Shown here piece by piece: positions 54,883 through 62,646 of a stretch of 62,646 nt of DNA. A model generated the notes under the pieces. The model saw only the letters and a program-made list of their open reading frames with translations, was not told the origin of the DNA and made no database searches. The translations under genes were made by a program, and so were the position numbers. This DNA comes from Anaerohalosphaeraceae bacterium. Lineage in GTDB: Bacteria > Planctomycetota > Phycisphaerae > Sedimentisphaerales > UBA12454. The stretch is from contig JAIORA010000044.1 in NCBI GenBank assembly GCA_021108375.1, forward strand, positions 1 through 62,646, in the 5' to 3' direction. The first letter of the stretch is position 1. Each line of letters starts with the position of its first letter.

Positions 54883-55296
54883 ATGGATGATGTTATGAAA
54901 AAACGGATATCAATAGGAATAGCGGTTACTTGTCTGCTGGTTGCCGCAATAGTGTTTTATAAAACTACATTATCGGGGCCAAGTACTGGAGCTAATAAAA
55001 ACAGAGAGGTTTACCTCGTCTGCGCGAATCCTAAATGTGCCAAGACAACAACGATGAAAATGGATAAGTACAGAGAGCATATGATAGCTAATGGTAGTGA
55101 CCCAATGGAATCGATGATGGGTATGGGAGATACAGATGGCCCTACAGACTATTGCCCCCAGTGCGGCGAGCTTTCGTGTTATAAGGGTATGAAATGTGAA
55201 GAGTGCGGAGAAATTTTCCCGATTAATTACGCACTCGGCAAGGACGCATACAAATGTCCAAAGTGTGGTTATGACAAATATAGGAACCTTGACTAA
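54883..55296 (+). CDS. Hypothetical zinc-ribbon protein with N-terminal membrane anchor, 137 aa
   Basis: Residues 9-27 form one membrane segment, followed by a soluble tail with cysteine pairs: CANPKC, CPQC, CEEC and CPKC. This gives two zinc ribbons. The start is ATG 54883 with GGGAG upstream; a TTG at 54868 is possible. No family name known to me; similar short anchored zinc-ribbon proteins are common in planctomycetes. Confidence 0.75.
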   Translation: MDDVMKKRISIGIAVTCLLVAAIVFYKTTLSGPSTGANKNREVYLVCANPKCAKTTTMKMDKYREHMIANGSDPMESMMGMGDTDGPTDYCPQCGELSCYKGMKCEECGEIFPINYALGKDAYKCPKCGYDKYRNLD

Positions 55297-56101
55297 ACCA
55301 AATCGTACAGCAGATTTGCACAAGGGTAAACTGTTCGCATAAGACTTTGTCATTTAGCCCTCAGGCCTGCCTGGGGGTTCGTGCGTACGAATTGATTACC
55401 CCCCATAACGCCATTTACCCCCAAGCCTGCTTGGGGGTTCGTCCTTGCGAATACACTGCCCGTTAAACATTAACTTTGTCATTGCGAGGGCCATTAGCCC
55501 ATAGAGCCTGCCCTGAGCGAAGCCGAGTGGCTCTTGCCCTGCGGGTATCTGCAAATTTTCTTACCCTCACACACCGACCTTGTCATACCCGCGAAAGCGG
55601 GTATCCAATTTTGTTTTGAATTTTAAATTTTTTTAGAGCATCTTAAGATTTTATGTACTGGTTTAGGCCGTTATGAGGACAAGGCTGACAAGGAAGATTG
55701 CGCAGCGATATTGAAATCTCGCGAGCAAATCTGATGCCGTCAGCCGCAGCCGCAGTAGACATAAACGGTACACTAAAAATTAGACTGCTCTAATCTCGGC
55801 ATTACTATGCCGGGGTTGTTTTAAAACCCCGCAGGGGTTAAATAATAATAGCCCCGTGTGAGCGAAGCGAAACTCGGGGAAACAAGAAATCACCACTGGC
55901 GACCCCGCAGGGGTCGAATAACCCATCCACACCAACCCTGTCATTGCGAGCGCAGCGCGGCAATCTATTTTTTCACTTTTTTTAAAATCTGCGTAATCCG
56001 TAAAATCCGCGGTTAAAACAATCTGTGTTTATCAGTGTCCATCTGTGTTTAAAAAACTTTGTGCCTTTGTGGCTTAGTGGCTATAAATAATCTGTGAAAA
56101 T
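55297..56101. repeat. 805-bp repeat-rich intergenic stretch
   Basis: Holds several TTAGCCC/GGGTATC-type hairpins (55354, 55408, 55490 onward), a GTCATACCCGCGAAAGCGGG element (55582-55607), a two-hairpin element AACCCC...CGGGG (55825-55879) and GTCATTGCGAGCGCAGCG (55943-55960). A unique 180-bp segment at 55640-55822 with a terminator-like hairpin is listed as a finding. No ORF is supported. Confidence 0.7.
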
Positions 56102-57235
56102 CTATGTTAACGCACTGGCAGATGAAGATAATTTTTCTATCATGACATCTGCCGTAACTATGAGATTTCCCCATACATACCTTTGGAGCGATTCGACGAG
56201 CTTTTTCTTATCATCATTCCAAAGATGGTTTCTTTGCGTTTTTTTTATCAAAACAAACAACTTCTCCGCCAAATCGGCTACGCTGCCATCATAAAAAAAT
56301 TCTTCACTGCCGCTTTCTTTGCCGAACCTGAATATCTCAGGATAGGCAAGCCTGTTTGGCAGCAACGGATGTGCGCCGGCAAGAGCCGCTTCTACCGCTG
56401 TGATACCGAAAAATTCGTGTACAGCCGTCGAAACAAAAATGTCGGCATCCTTCAAGGCTTGAATATATTGACTATGGCTCTGCTGATAACCCCAGCGATT
56501 TATACAGCCGGAAAAATAATCTTTAGCCCATTCAAAAATTTCGGGCGATTGGCGAAACTGCTCGCCTATAACATTAAGAACAAAATCGCAACCATTATCT
56601 TTGAGGATTTTTACTGCTCTGAAAAAATCTTCCGGATTTTTGTCGTGCTCCCATCTCCCTGCCCAGAGTATCTGCGCCGGTCCGGATTTTCGTGAATGCT
56701 GTTTCTGAATTTTCGCAACGCCGGGACTTAAAATTACACTTTTTCGCAAAATTCGTTCGACAGAATTTAACGGCTGCTCATCAGGCATCTTTTTCAGAAA
56801 TACTTCAAGTGCCGCCAGAAAAGAGTCCCTGTGAAATTCCGAGTTGAACCACACCTCATTGGCCGCCAATGCGGTGGTCATATTGGTCATCACGAATTGA
56901 TAATCTCTTTCGCTTTCAAACTGCGCAGGATAGGTGAGCTGATTTTCGTGAAAATACGCTATCGACGGCAACTGCTGAAAATAATGCCCCGCCAATCCCA
57001 AAAACTCCGCCAGATTGAGCATATCCGAACAGAAAACGACATCCCACCGACGGCCCTGAGCAAAATCGGCACGAACCTGCTCGGCAAACGTTATCGCCGA
57101 ATGCCTCATTCGCCATTTCCATTTGTGAGGGGCAAGTTTATAAACATCCCACTGGTGGCAACTATGCGCAGAAAGACCTTCAAGAAAAGCCTGATGACTG
57201 CCGCCATAATAAGGCTCAAGAGCAAGTATCTTCAT
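56102..57235 (-). CDS. tRNA-queuosine alpha-mannosyltransferase-like (DUF3524) glycosyltransferase, 377 aa
   Basis: GT-B glycosyltransferase with the DUF3524 N-terminus (MKILALEPYYGGSHQAFLEG, then WDVVFCSDMLNLAEFLGLAG) and a C-terminal GT4-type domain (AGRWEHDKNPEDFFRAVKIL; VSTAVHEFFGITAVEAALAG with an E-x7-E pattern). The human homologue QTMAN (GTDC1) adds mannose to queuosine of tRNA-Asp. The start is placed at MKILALEP (57235), since the 38 extra codons of the longer frame lie in repeat DNA. Confidence 0.8.
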   Translation of the reverse strand: MKILALEPYYGGSHQAFLEGLSAHSCHQWDVYKLAPHKWKWRMRHSAITFAEQVRADFAQGRRWDVVFCSDMLNLAEFLGLAGHYFQQLPSIAYFHENQLTYPAQFESERDYQFVMTNMTTALAANEVWFNSEFHRDSFLAALEVFLKKMPDEQPLNSVERILRKSVILSPGVAKIQKQHSRKSGPAQILWAGRWEHDKNPEDFFRAVKILKDNGCDFVLNVIGEQFRQSPEIFEWAKDYFSGCINRWGYQQSHSQYIQALKDADIFVSTAVHEFFGITAVEAALAGAHPLLPNRLAYPEIFRFGKESGSEEFFYDGSVADLAEKLFVLIKKTQRNHLWNDDKKKLVESLQRYVWGNLIVTADVMIEKLSSSASALT

Positions 57236-57732
57236 CGGTATTCCAAAATATGACCCTGTTAAAGAATATGTATATTTTACATACCGCCATTTAGCCCGTA
57301 GAGCCTGCCCTGAGCGAAGCCGAATGGGTCTTGCCCTGCGGGTATCCACACATTTCCTATCCCGCCCGCATCGCCCTTCAGAAGCCGAGCGACGTAAGTC
57401 GCCGGAATAGGGTTGTTGTCATTACCAGCACAACGCGGCAATCTAAACCAGCTTACTGCGTTGATAATAGCACGTTGCTCCAGCTATCGCAAAGCATAAG
57501 GGCAAATATATCGACATCCACAGAGCTAATAACGTCCCATAATCGGACAGGTATTTAATAAAATAGAGTACACAACCCGTTCTTACAAACACATAACCTA
57601 TGCTCTAAAAAAAACTTACCTGTTTTAAAAAAAAAGGGGCAAATTAGTATTAACGCCCAATCGTAAGTTAAGAACGGTTATCACCGAAAGGGTAGTATGG
57701 ACCTTTTTCACAGAAAAAAGAATACATAAGTA
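57236..57732. other. 497-bp intergenic region: repeats, then an unrecognised leader
   Basis: The left part (57280-57440) has a TTAGCCC...GGGTATCC repeat, like 55490, and a GTCATTACCAGCACAACGCG repeat. The right part (57550-57732) is AT-rich and includes a weak hairpin around 57681-57700 before the yfiR-like start. I saw no cyclic-di-GMP riboswitch, despite the YfiR-type gene downstream. Confidence 0.5.
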
Positions 57733-58383
57733 ATGATTTATGTTTTACGTAAATATCTCGTTATCACAGTTGCCGGGCTGTTTATTATTTCCGCCCTGCC
57801 GCAAAATATCTGCGCAAAAGAAACCACTTTTTACAACACCGTATCAAACACCGAAGCCGAGCGGGAATATAAACTTCAAACTGCTTTTATCTATAACTTT
57901 ATGAAATTTACAGAATGGCCGCTGGACAAAAATATCTCCTCAGACAGCAATGAGCCAATGACGATTGGTATTATCGGAGAAAGCCCACTTAGAGCAAGTT
58001 TTGAGCTGATATTAGGCAAAAAAATAAACGGAAGAAGTCTCAGAATTATCGAGTTTCCGAAAATGAAACCGAAAAATTCCAAATCAAATAACTGGAAACA
58101 AGAGTATTTTCTCAAGCACCAGGAAGCTATGAGAAAATGCTATGTACTCTTCATCAGCGAAACCGAAAAGCAGAATCTGCGGGAAATCAACGAATTAGTA
58201 AAAGATGCCTCAGTGCTGACCATCAGCAATATCAAAAATTTCGCGGAAAAAGGCGGGATGATGGGATTCCTAATCGAGAACAAAAAAATGAGGTTTGAAA
58301 CCAATCTCAATAGTACCAACAGGGAACGACTTTCGATAAGCTCGCAACTGCTGCGACTGGCAAAGAGAGTTATAAAAAAATAA
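57733..58383 (+). CDS. YfiR-family (DUF4154) periplasmic protein, 216 aa
   Basis: Signal peptide (residues 1-28) then the YfiR pattern: YKLQTAFIYNFMKFTEWP, MTIGIIGESPL, then KMRFETNLNSTNRERLSISS with the SSQLLRLAKRV tail. YfiR proteins in Pseudomonas restrain a diguanylate cyclase; in planctomycetes and other phyla they often sit beside a histidine kinase. The kinase gene follows 44 nt downstream, so YfiR may sense a periplasmic signal for it. Confidence 0.85.
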   Translation: MIYVLRKYLVITVAGLFIISALPQNICAKETTFYNTVSNTEAEREYKLQTAFIYNFMKFTEWPLDKNISSDSNEPMTIGIIGESPLRASFELILGKKINGRSLRIIEFPKMKPKNSKSNNWKQEYFLKHQEAMRKCYVLFISETEKQNLREINELVKDASVLTISNIKNFAEKGGMMGFLIENKKMRFETNLNSTNRERLSISSQLLRLAKRVIKK

Positions 58384-58427
58384 AGGAAACCTCTAAACAA
58401 TAACACTAATAACGAGCTGAGAAACAA

Positions 58428-60458
58428 ATGATAAAAATAGTAATGACAATTAAAAACAAGCTCATCCTTATAATTATGGGCATCTGCATTTCAGCATTGC
58501 TGATAGCTGGAGCCTCGTTTATCATCTGGCAGCAGGCCCAGTCAAAAAAAGCGATGGTTCAGACGCTCACAATCGACGTACGAATGGCTGCTGATAACTG
58601 CAAAGCGGCTTTGATGTTCAAGGACAATAAAAACGCCGAAGAAACCCTCTCGGCTTTGCGAGTTGAGCCATCTATAACCAGTTGTGATATTTTCACTCCT
58701 GATTACAGAAAATTTGCGTCTTATACAAGAAAAGGTTTTGTAAGACAAGACTCAGAGATTAGTCTCCAATCACAGGGATACCTGTTTTCGGATAAAGACC
58801 TGACCATTTTCAGTCAAATTGAACTTGATGGCGAAATACTCGGAACAGCTGTACTCAAAACTGACCTCGAACGTCTCAGAAAAGACCTCAGAGCAAACAC
58901 TTCCATCGTATTGATAGTCATAGCTATAGCCATAACAATCGGGTCTGTGCTGGCGGTTAAACTGCAAAAAATTATTTCCGGCCCAATACTCAACCTGGCC
59001 AAATTAGCAAGAAAAGTATCTACGGACAAAAGCTATGCCGAAAGAGCCGTAAAAACAACAGAGGACGAAGTCGGCACACTTATAGATTCGTTCAACGAGA
59101 TGCTCAACCAGATTCAGAAAGAAATCAACGAACGTACGCTTGCGGAAAATGAAATCAAGCAACACCGCGACCACCTTGAGGAGATTGTCAGCGAAAGAAC
59201 CCTTGAGCTAAAAGCAACAAACTCACAATTGAAAAATTCAGTTGAAAAAGCCGAGCTGATGGCCGAGCAGGCTCTCCAGGCAAACCAGGCAAAAAGCGAA
59301 TTCTTAGCAAATATGAGTCACGAAATAAGAACGCCTATGAACGCGATAATTGGATTTGCGGAGCTGCTTAGCGAAGACGACCTCAGCAAAGAACAGAGTA
59401 CGTTTTCAAAAACTATACTGACCGCCGGCAAGAGCTTACTACAGCTCATCAATGACATTCTCGATTTCTCTAAAATCGAATCAGGCAAACTCAGCACCGA
59501 AATAACCGACTGCAATTTCGGCGAATTTCTTGAAGGCATAAACTCGCTCCTCAGGCCGACAGCCACGGAGAAGGGACTTGAATTCAATATTATACAAAAT
59601 GGCTCGCTGCCGCAAATCGTAAAGATAGACACCATCAGGGTAAGGCAGTGCCTTATAAATCTGGTCGGCAACGCGATTAAATTCACCGAAAAAGGACACG
59701 TCAATATCGATGTGAGAGTAGAAAAGAAAGACGACATTCCTTTCCTTCACTTCGACATTGAAGATACTGGCATAGGCATACCGAAGGAAAAACAGGAACT
59801 GGTATTCACGGCATTTACCCAGGCAGACGGCAGCACTACAAGAAAATTTGGCGGAAGCGGACTTGGACTCACAATAACAAAACAGTTGACCGAATTGATG
59901 CAGGGCAATCTCACACTCACAAGCGAACCGGGCAAAGGCACAACCTTCACCCTCATCATTCCAGCCGGAACAGATGTCGATGCACAACCAGCTATCAATC
60001 AGTTTAACTGGATAGAGCCTCCTGTATATGAACGAAGCAGCGACCAGAAAGCCAATACAGACCAAGAGCGACTCGGCCATATTCTCGTCGTCGAAGACAC
60101 CGTAGTAAACCAGAAGTTTATGAATGCTCTGCTGGGGCGATTAGGCTATGAAATAACTATCGTTGAAAACGGCGCCGAAGCCGTAGATATTATGGAAAAC
60201 GAGACATTCGATCTGATATTTATGGATATGCAGATGCCGATAATGAACGGCTACGAAGCCACAAAGATACTCCGGGACAAGGGCCAAAAGCTGCCAATCA
60301 TCGCACTGACTGCCCACGCAATGGTAGGCGACGACCAGAAGTGCTACGAAGCTGGCTGCAACGATTATCTCAGCAAACCGGTTGACAGGACAAAGCTCCA
60401 GATGATACTCACAAAATATATGCCGCAACTGCAAAGCTCCGCCAGCTCTGCCGACTAA
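58428..60458 (+). CDS. Hybrid sensor histidine kinase / response regulator, 676 aa
   Basis: Two membrane segments (about 12-36 and 158-180) bound a periplasmic sensor, then HAMP (about 180-235), coiled coil, HisKA with H298 in [11 protein letters not shown], an HATPase domain ([25 protein letters not shown]) and a receiver domain with D600 in [19 protein letters not shown] at 58443 is an alternative start. The output gene is not visible. Co-operonic with the YfiR gene. Confidence 0.93.
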   Translation: MIKIVMTIKNKLILIIMGICISALLIAGASFIIWQQAQSKKAMVQTLTIDVRMAADNCKAALMFKDNKNAEETLSALRVEPSITSCDIFTPDYRKFASYTRKGFVRQDSEISLQSQGYLFSDKDLTIFSQIELDGEILGTAVLKTDLERLRKDLRANTSIVLIVIAIAITIGSVLAVKLQKIISGPILNLAKLARKVSTDKSYAERAVKTTEDEVGTLIDSFNEMLNQIQKEINERTLAENEIKQHRDHLEEIVSERTLELKATNSQLKNSVEKAELMAEQALQANQAKSEFLANMSHEIRTPMNAIIGFAELLSEDDLSKEQSTFSKTILTAGKSLLQLINDILDFSKIESGKLSTEITDCNFGEFLEGINSLLRPTATEKGLEFNIIQNGSLPQIVKIDTIRVRQCLINLVGNAIKFTEKGHVNIDVRVEKKDDIPFLHFDIEDTGIGIPKEKQELVFTAFTQADGSTTRKFGGSGLGLTITKQLTELMQGNLTLTSEPGKGTTFTLIIPAGTDVDAQPAINQFNWIEPPVYERSSDQKANTDQERLGHILVVEDTVVNQKFMNALLGRLGYEITIVENGAEAVDIMENETFDLIFMDMQMPIMNGYEATKILRDKGQKLPIIALTAHAMVGDDQKCYEAGCNDYLSKPVDRTKLQMILTKYMPQLQSSASSAD

Positions 60459-60487
60459 GAGTCTATCCCGCCCACATCGCCGATTAG

Positions 60488-60518
60488 CCCTGCCATAGTG
60501 ATGGCAGGGTTTTGTTTT
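60488..60518 (+). terminator. Intrinsic terminator after the kinase gene
   Basis: CCCTGCCAT / ATGGCAGGG hairpin with loop AGTG and tail TTTTGTTTT, 30 nt after the stop. It has the TTAGCC prefix, so the repeat family can serve as a terminator. Confidence 0.8.
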
Positions 60519-60545
60519 CCGAATGGTTTAGCCCGCCCGCACACA

Positions 60546-60888
60546 TAAAACCCCGAAGGGGTTAAATAATAATAGCCCCGTGTGAGCGAAGCGAAACTCG
60601 GGGTAAAAAAAACATTTCTAAACCTACCAACCCCGCAGGGGTTGAATAACCATATTTTTTGTCATACCCGCGCAGGCGGGTATTCATCTTTTTACTTTTT
60701 TAAAATCCGCGTAATCCGTGAAATCCGCGGTTAATAATTTGTGTTTATTTATCGGGATTCAGTTGTCATTGCGAGCGCAACGTGGCAATCTCGCCCCGTC
60801 CGCACAAGACTCTGTCATTCCCACGAAAGTGGGAATCCATTTTTTCCTCTGTGGTGAAATAATTTGTCCCGATTTATCGGGATAGAGA
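60546..60888. repeat. Repeat block between kinase and TonB gene
   Basis: Contains a two-hairpin element at 60549-60603 (nearly identical to 55825-55879), a GTCATACCCGCGCAGGCGGG copy (60661-60686), a CGTAATCCGTGAAATCCGCG simple repeat (around 60711-60730), a GTCATTGCGAGCGCAACG copy (60766) and a GTCATTCCCACGAAAGTGGG copy (60814-60839). No gene. Confidence 0.75.
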
Positions 60889-62646
60889 TTAGAATTTATA
60901 CTGCACTCTCGTGAAGAACATTCGGCCCGGCGTCTCGTGTCCTGCCGCCCGAGAAAAATCATGGATTGCTTCATTGGTTGTGTTCAACAAGTCGCTTATG
61001 CCGAACATCAGTTCACCTCTACCATCTGCAAAAGCCTTTGCGATAGTCAGGTCAAGCCGATTAGAACTGCCGGCATTGCCACCACTTGCAGGGTTGTAAG
61101 GTGTTGTGGCAGTAAATTTATAATTAGCATTGAGTGTCAGGCCGTCAGCCAGAAACAGTCGGCCAGTTAAACCCGCTTTGTGCTTGGCAGGCAGATTGGC
61201 ACGAAGGAACAGGTCTTCTTTGTCTGACATAAAATCATTATAAGCCCACCAGAGAGAGAGCATTCCTCTTTTGTTCTCGAATTTCAATTCAAGCTCTCCG
61301 CCCCAGGAATCGGCACCATCAACATTATCAGGCTTATAGTGTCCCATCCCAAATATATCGGTTGTTACATGATAGCAAACCAGATTGCTGAAGCGTTGAT
61401 AATAGCTATCAGCTCTGAGTGTAACTCCCTTGGCGAGTATGCCGGTATAACCGGCTTCAACTGACCAGGTTTCTTCGTTGCGCATCTCATTATCGGGCAA
61501 ATCAATGTTTAGCGCATAAAACCCGCCGCCAACTGGAAGAGTGGTGGATGTATACTTTTGAACGACTCTTAAAGGTGTTCGGAATGCCTTGGCTGTACTA
61601 AGACGGAGTATATGGTCCTTCTTCTCATCAAGGGCATAAAGAGCTGTTAATCGACCTGACCAGTCGGTGTGTGTCCCGGAGTAATAGTCTCCACGAATCT
61701 GTCCTTCGAGAGTCAGACGGTCTGTTACCTGCCAACGGTCGATGACGAACAGGCCCGCCCAGTATTCAGTGAGAGGCTCACCTGGGAACAGCCCTTGCTG
61801 GACGTTATTTCTGCCCGTATCAATGTGTGTCCATCGGAAATTACCTCCGACAGACATTTTGTGATTTTCAGCAGGACTAAAGTTTAACTGTGCCTCGAAA
61901 TCGTTTTCGCTTGTAGTATATTTTGTAAAACTGGGCAGGTTTACCTTAGAGAAATTACCGTACCACTGAAGATAACCGTTGCTGCCATTTTCAAACTCGT
62001 GCTCGAGCTTCACAAATGCACGGAACATATTGGTTCGCATATTTTTTACCGGGAAATATCCAACAAACTCGTGGCCGCCCAATTCACTCTGTATATGACC
62101 AAGTCCGAATGAAAGGTCAGTCATTTCGGTGATATGACGAACCGCTTCGCTATCGAAACGCCAGTTTCGGCTGAAATCGCGTGCAACGAAATTGTTAAAA
62201 CCCATAGCGGCATTAAGCGCAGGGTTAAAGGATTTATACTTGCCGGCACCGGCTTCATCGGAATCCTTAACATCTTCATAACCGACAGAAACTCGCCAGC
62301 ACCATTCGCCCTGTTTTTCTGCCCAGCGCAGATGTGTATAGCTGTCGCCGAATTCGTTGATGGTGGTCGAGCCAAAATATCCGAGTACATCCTCGGGTTT
62401 TTTTGTTATTGTGTTAATAACTCCGGTAAAGGCGTTCGCCCCCCACACAGCACCGCCGGGTCCGCGGACGACCTCTATCCGCTCAATATCCTCAAGCATA
62501 ACGGGCATTTTTAAGAACTCAGGTCCTCCAAAAATAGGATTGTCTGCCAATCGACCATTTATCATTGACTGCGTACGGTCGGTTCTTACTGCGTGCAGAC
62601 CTCTGACTCCGACAGCATAGCTGTAACGGTCTATTTTCAGCACATC
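60889..62646 (-). CDS. TonB-dependent outer-membrane receptor, N-terminal part beyond the window
   Basis: A 585-residue C-terminal portion is present. It begins within the plug domain (MLKIDRYSYAVGVRGLHAVR; IERIEVVRGPGGAVWGANAF with TGVINTITKK) and continues through the 22-strand barrel (alternating aromatic patterns, e.g. WYGNFSKVNLP, EYWAGLFVIDRW) to an aromatic C-terminal end (FTRVQYKF). The signal peptide and TonB box are not in the window. It converges with the YfiR/kinase pair. Substrate unknown; no cobalamin riboswitch is visible because the 5' end is outside. Confidence 0.88.
   Translation of the reverse strand, partial: DVLKIDRYSYAVGVRGLHAVRTDRTQSMINGRLADNPIFGGPEFLKMPVMLEDIERIEVVRGPGGAVWGANAFTGVINTITKKPEDVLGYFGSTTINEFGDSYTHLRWAEKQGEWCWRVSVGYEDVKDSDEAGAGKYKSFNPALNAAMGFNNFVARDFSRNWRFDSEAVRHITEMTDLSFGLGHIQSELGGHEFVGYFPVKNMRTNMFRAFVKLEHEFENGSNGYLQWYGNFSKVNLPSFTKYTTSENDFEAQLNFSPAENHKMSVGGNFRWTHIDTGRNNVQQGLFPGEPLTEYWAGLFVIDRWQVTDRLTLEGQIRGDYYSGTHTDWSGRLTALYALDEKKDHILRLSTAKAFRTPLRVVQKYTSTTLPVGGGFYALNIDLPDNEMRNEETWSVEAGYTGILAKGVTLRADSYYQRFSNLVCYHVTTDIFGMGHYKPDNVDGADSWGGELELKFENKRGMLSLWWAYNDFMSDKEDLFLRANLPAKHKAGLTGRLFLADGLTLNANYKFTATTPYNPASGGNAGSSNRLDLTIAKAFADGRGELMFGISDLLNTTNEAIHDFSRAAGHETPGRMFFTRVQYKF

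Noticed and set aside
57236..57349. N-terminal extension of the QTMAN-like protein
   Set aside because: The 38 codons are read from intergenic repeat DNA; the DUF3524 start MKILALEP is complete without them.
57540..57732. Cyclic-di-GMP riboswitch before the YfiR gene
   Set aside because: A weak hairpin with a GAAA loop is present, but the conserved GEMM core is not.

Overview
The window looks like a chromosomal piece of a planctomycete, most likely class Phycisphaerae (Sedimentisphaera-like). This is an inference from gene content: a PEP-CTERM secreted protein, SpoVG with an inserted zinc ribbon next to ispE, a DUF2752 membrane protein, a B12-dependent ribonucleotide reductase, an orphan topoisomerase VI B subunit, a PEP-synthase-like protein with a KaiC-like N-terminus, and intergenic regions crowded with REP-like hairpins. 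No rRNA or other decisive marker is present.

Positions 1 to about 16,480 are the right-hand part of an integrated genomic island. It is visibly more AT-rich than the rest and ends in an AlpA-type excisionase and a tyrosine integrase whose last codons run through a terminator into a tRNA-Asp gene (the attachment site). The left end is outside the window. The island carries, on the minus strand, six small proteins of unknown function and a 1158-residue STAND-type NTPase with degenerate helical repeats. On the plus strand, about 7245-14709, it carries a tightly packed operon: small membrane proteins, a zinc-cysteine protein, a membrane-anchored HerA/TraD-like ATPase, a winged-helix protein with a nuclease-like C-terminus, a GrpE-like protein, a lidless Hsp70, a vWA protein and a membrane-anchored degenerate J-like protein. 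This private Hsp70/GrpE/J set joined to a DNA-translocase-type ATPase and a MIDAS vWA protein is the best candidate for an undescribed system, possibly anti-mobile-element defence or a DNA-transfer apparatus.

Positions 16,550-62,646 are core chromosome. Right of the island: an IdeS-like PEP-CTERM cysteine peptidase, priA, tRNA-Pro and a scar-like chimeric ORF. A minus-strand cluster follows: PEP-synthase-like protein, LysR regulator, HAD phosphatase, LolA-like protein, ispE, spoVG. Divergent from it are glutamate dehydrogenase and a family-4 uracil-DNA glycosylase. A second minus-strand cluster runs hepT/mntA, top6B, phosphohexomutase, CDF transporter, addB, addA, which ties an orphan topoisomerase subunit to the recombination-repair nuclease.

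The last third has a RAYT transposase framed by inverted REP hairpins, serA, a lipoprotein, a DUF2752 protein, an SBF-family transporter, an inositol-phosphatase-like enzyme, a DUF4160/DUF2442 pair, nrdJ with a plausible tandem NrdR operator, a UvrC lacking its C-terminal HhH domain, a methyltransferase, a QTMAN-like glycosyltransferase, and a YfiR / hybrid histidine kinase pair convergent with a truncated TonB receptor gene. Gaps longer than 300 bases hold mostly dispersed hairpin repeats of a few recurring families.
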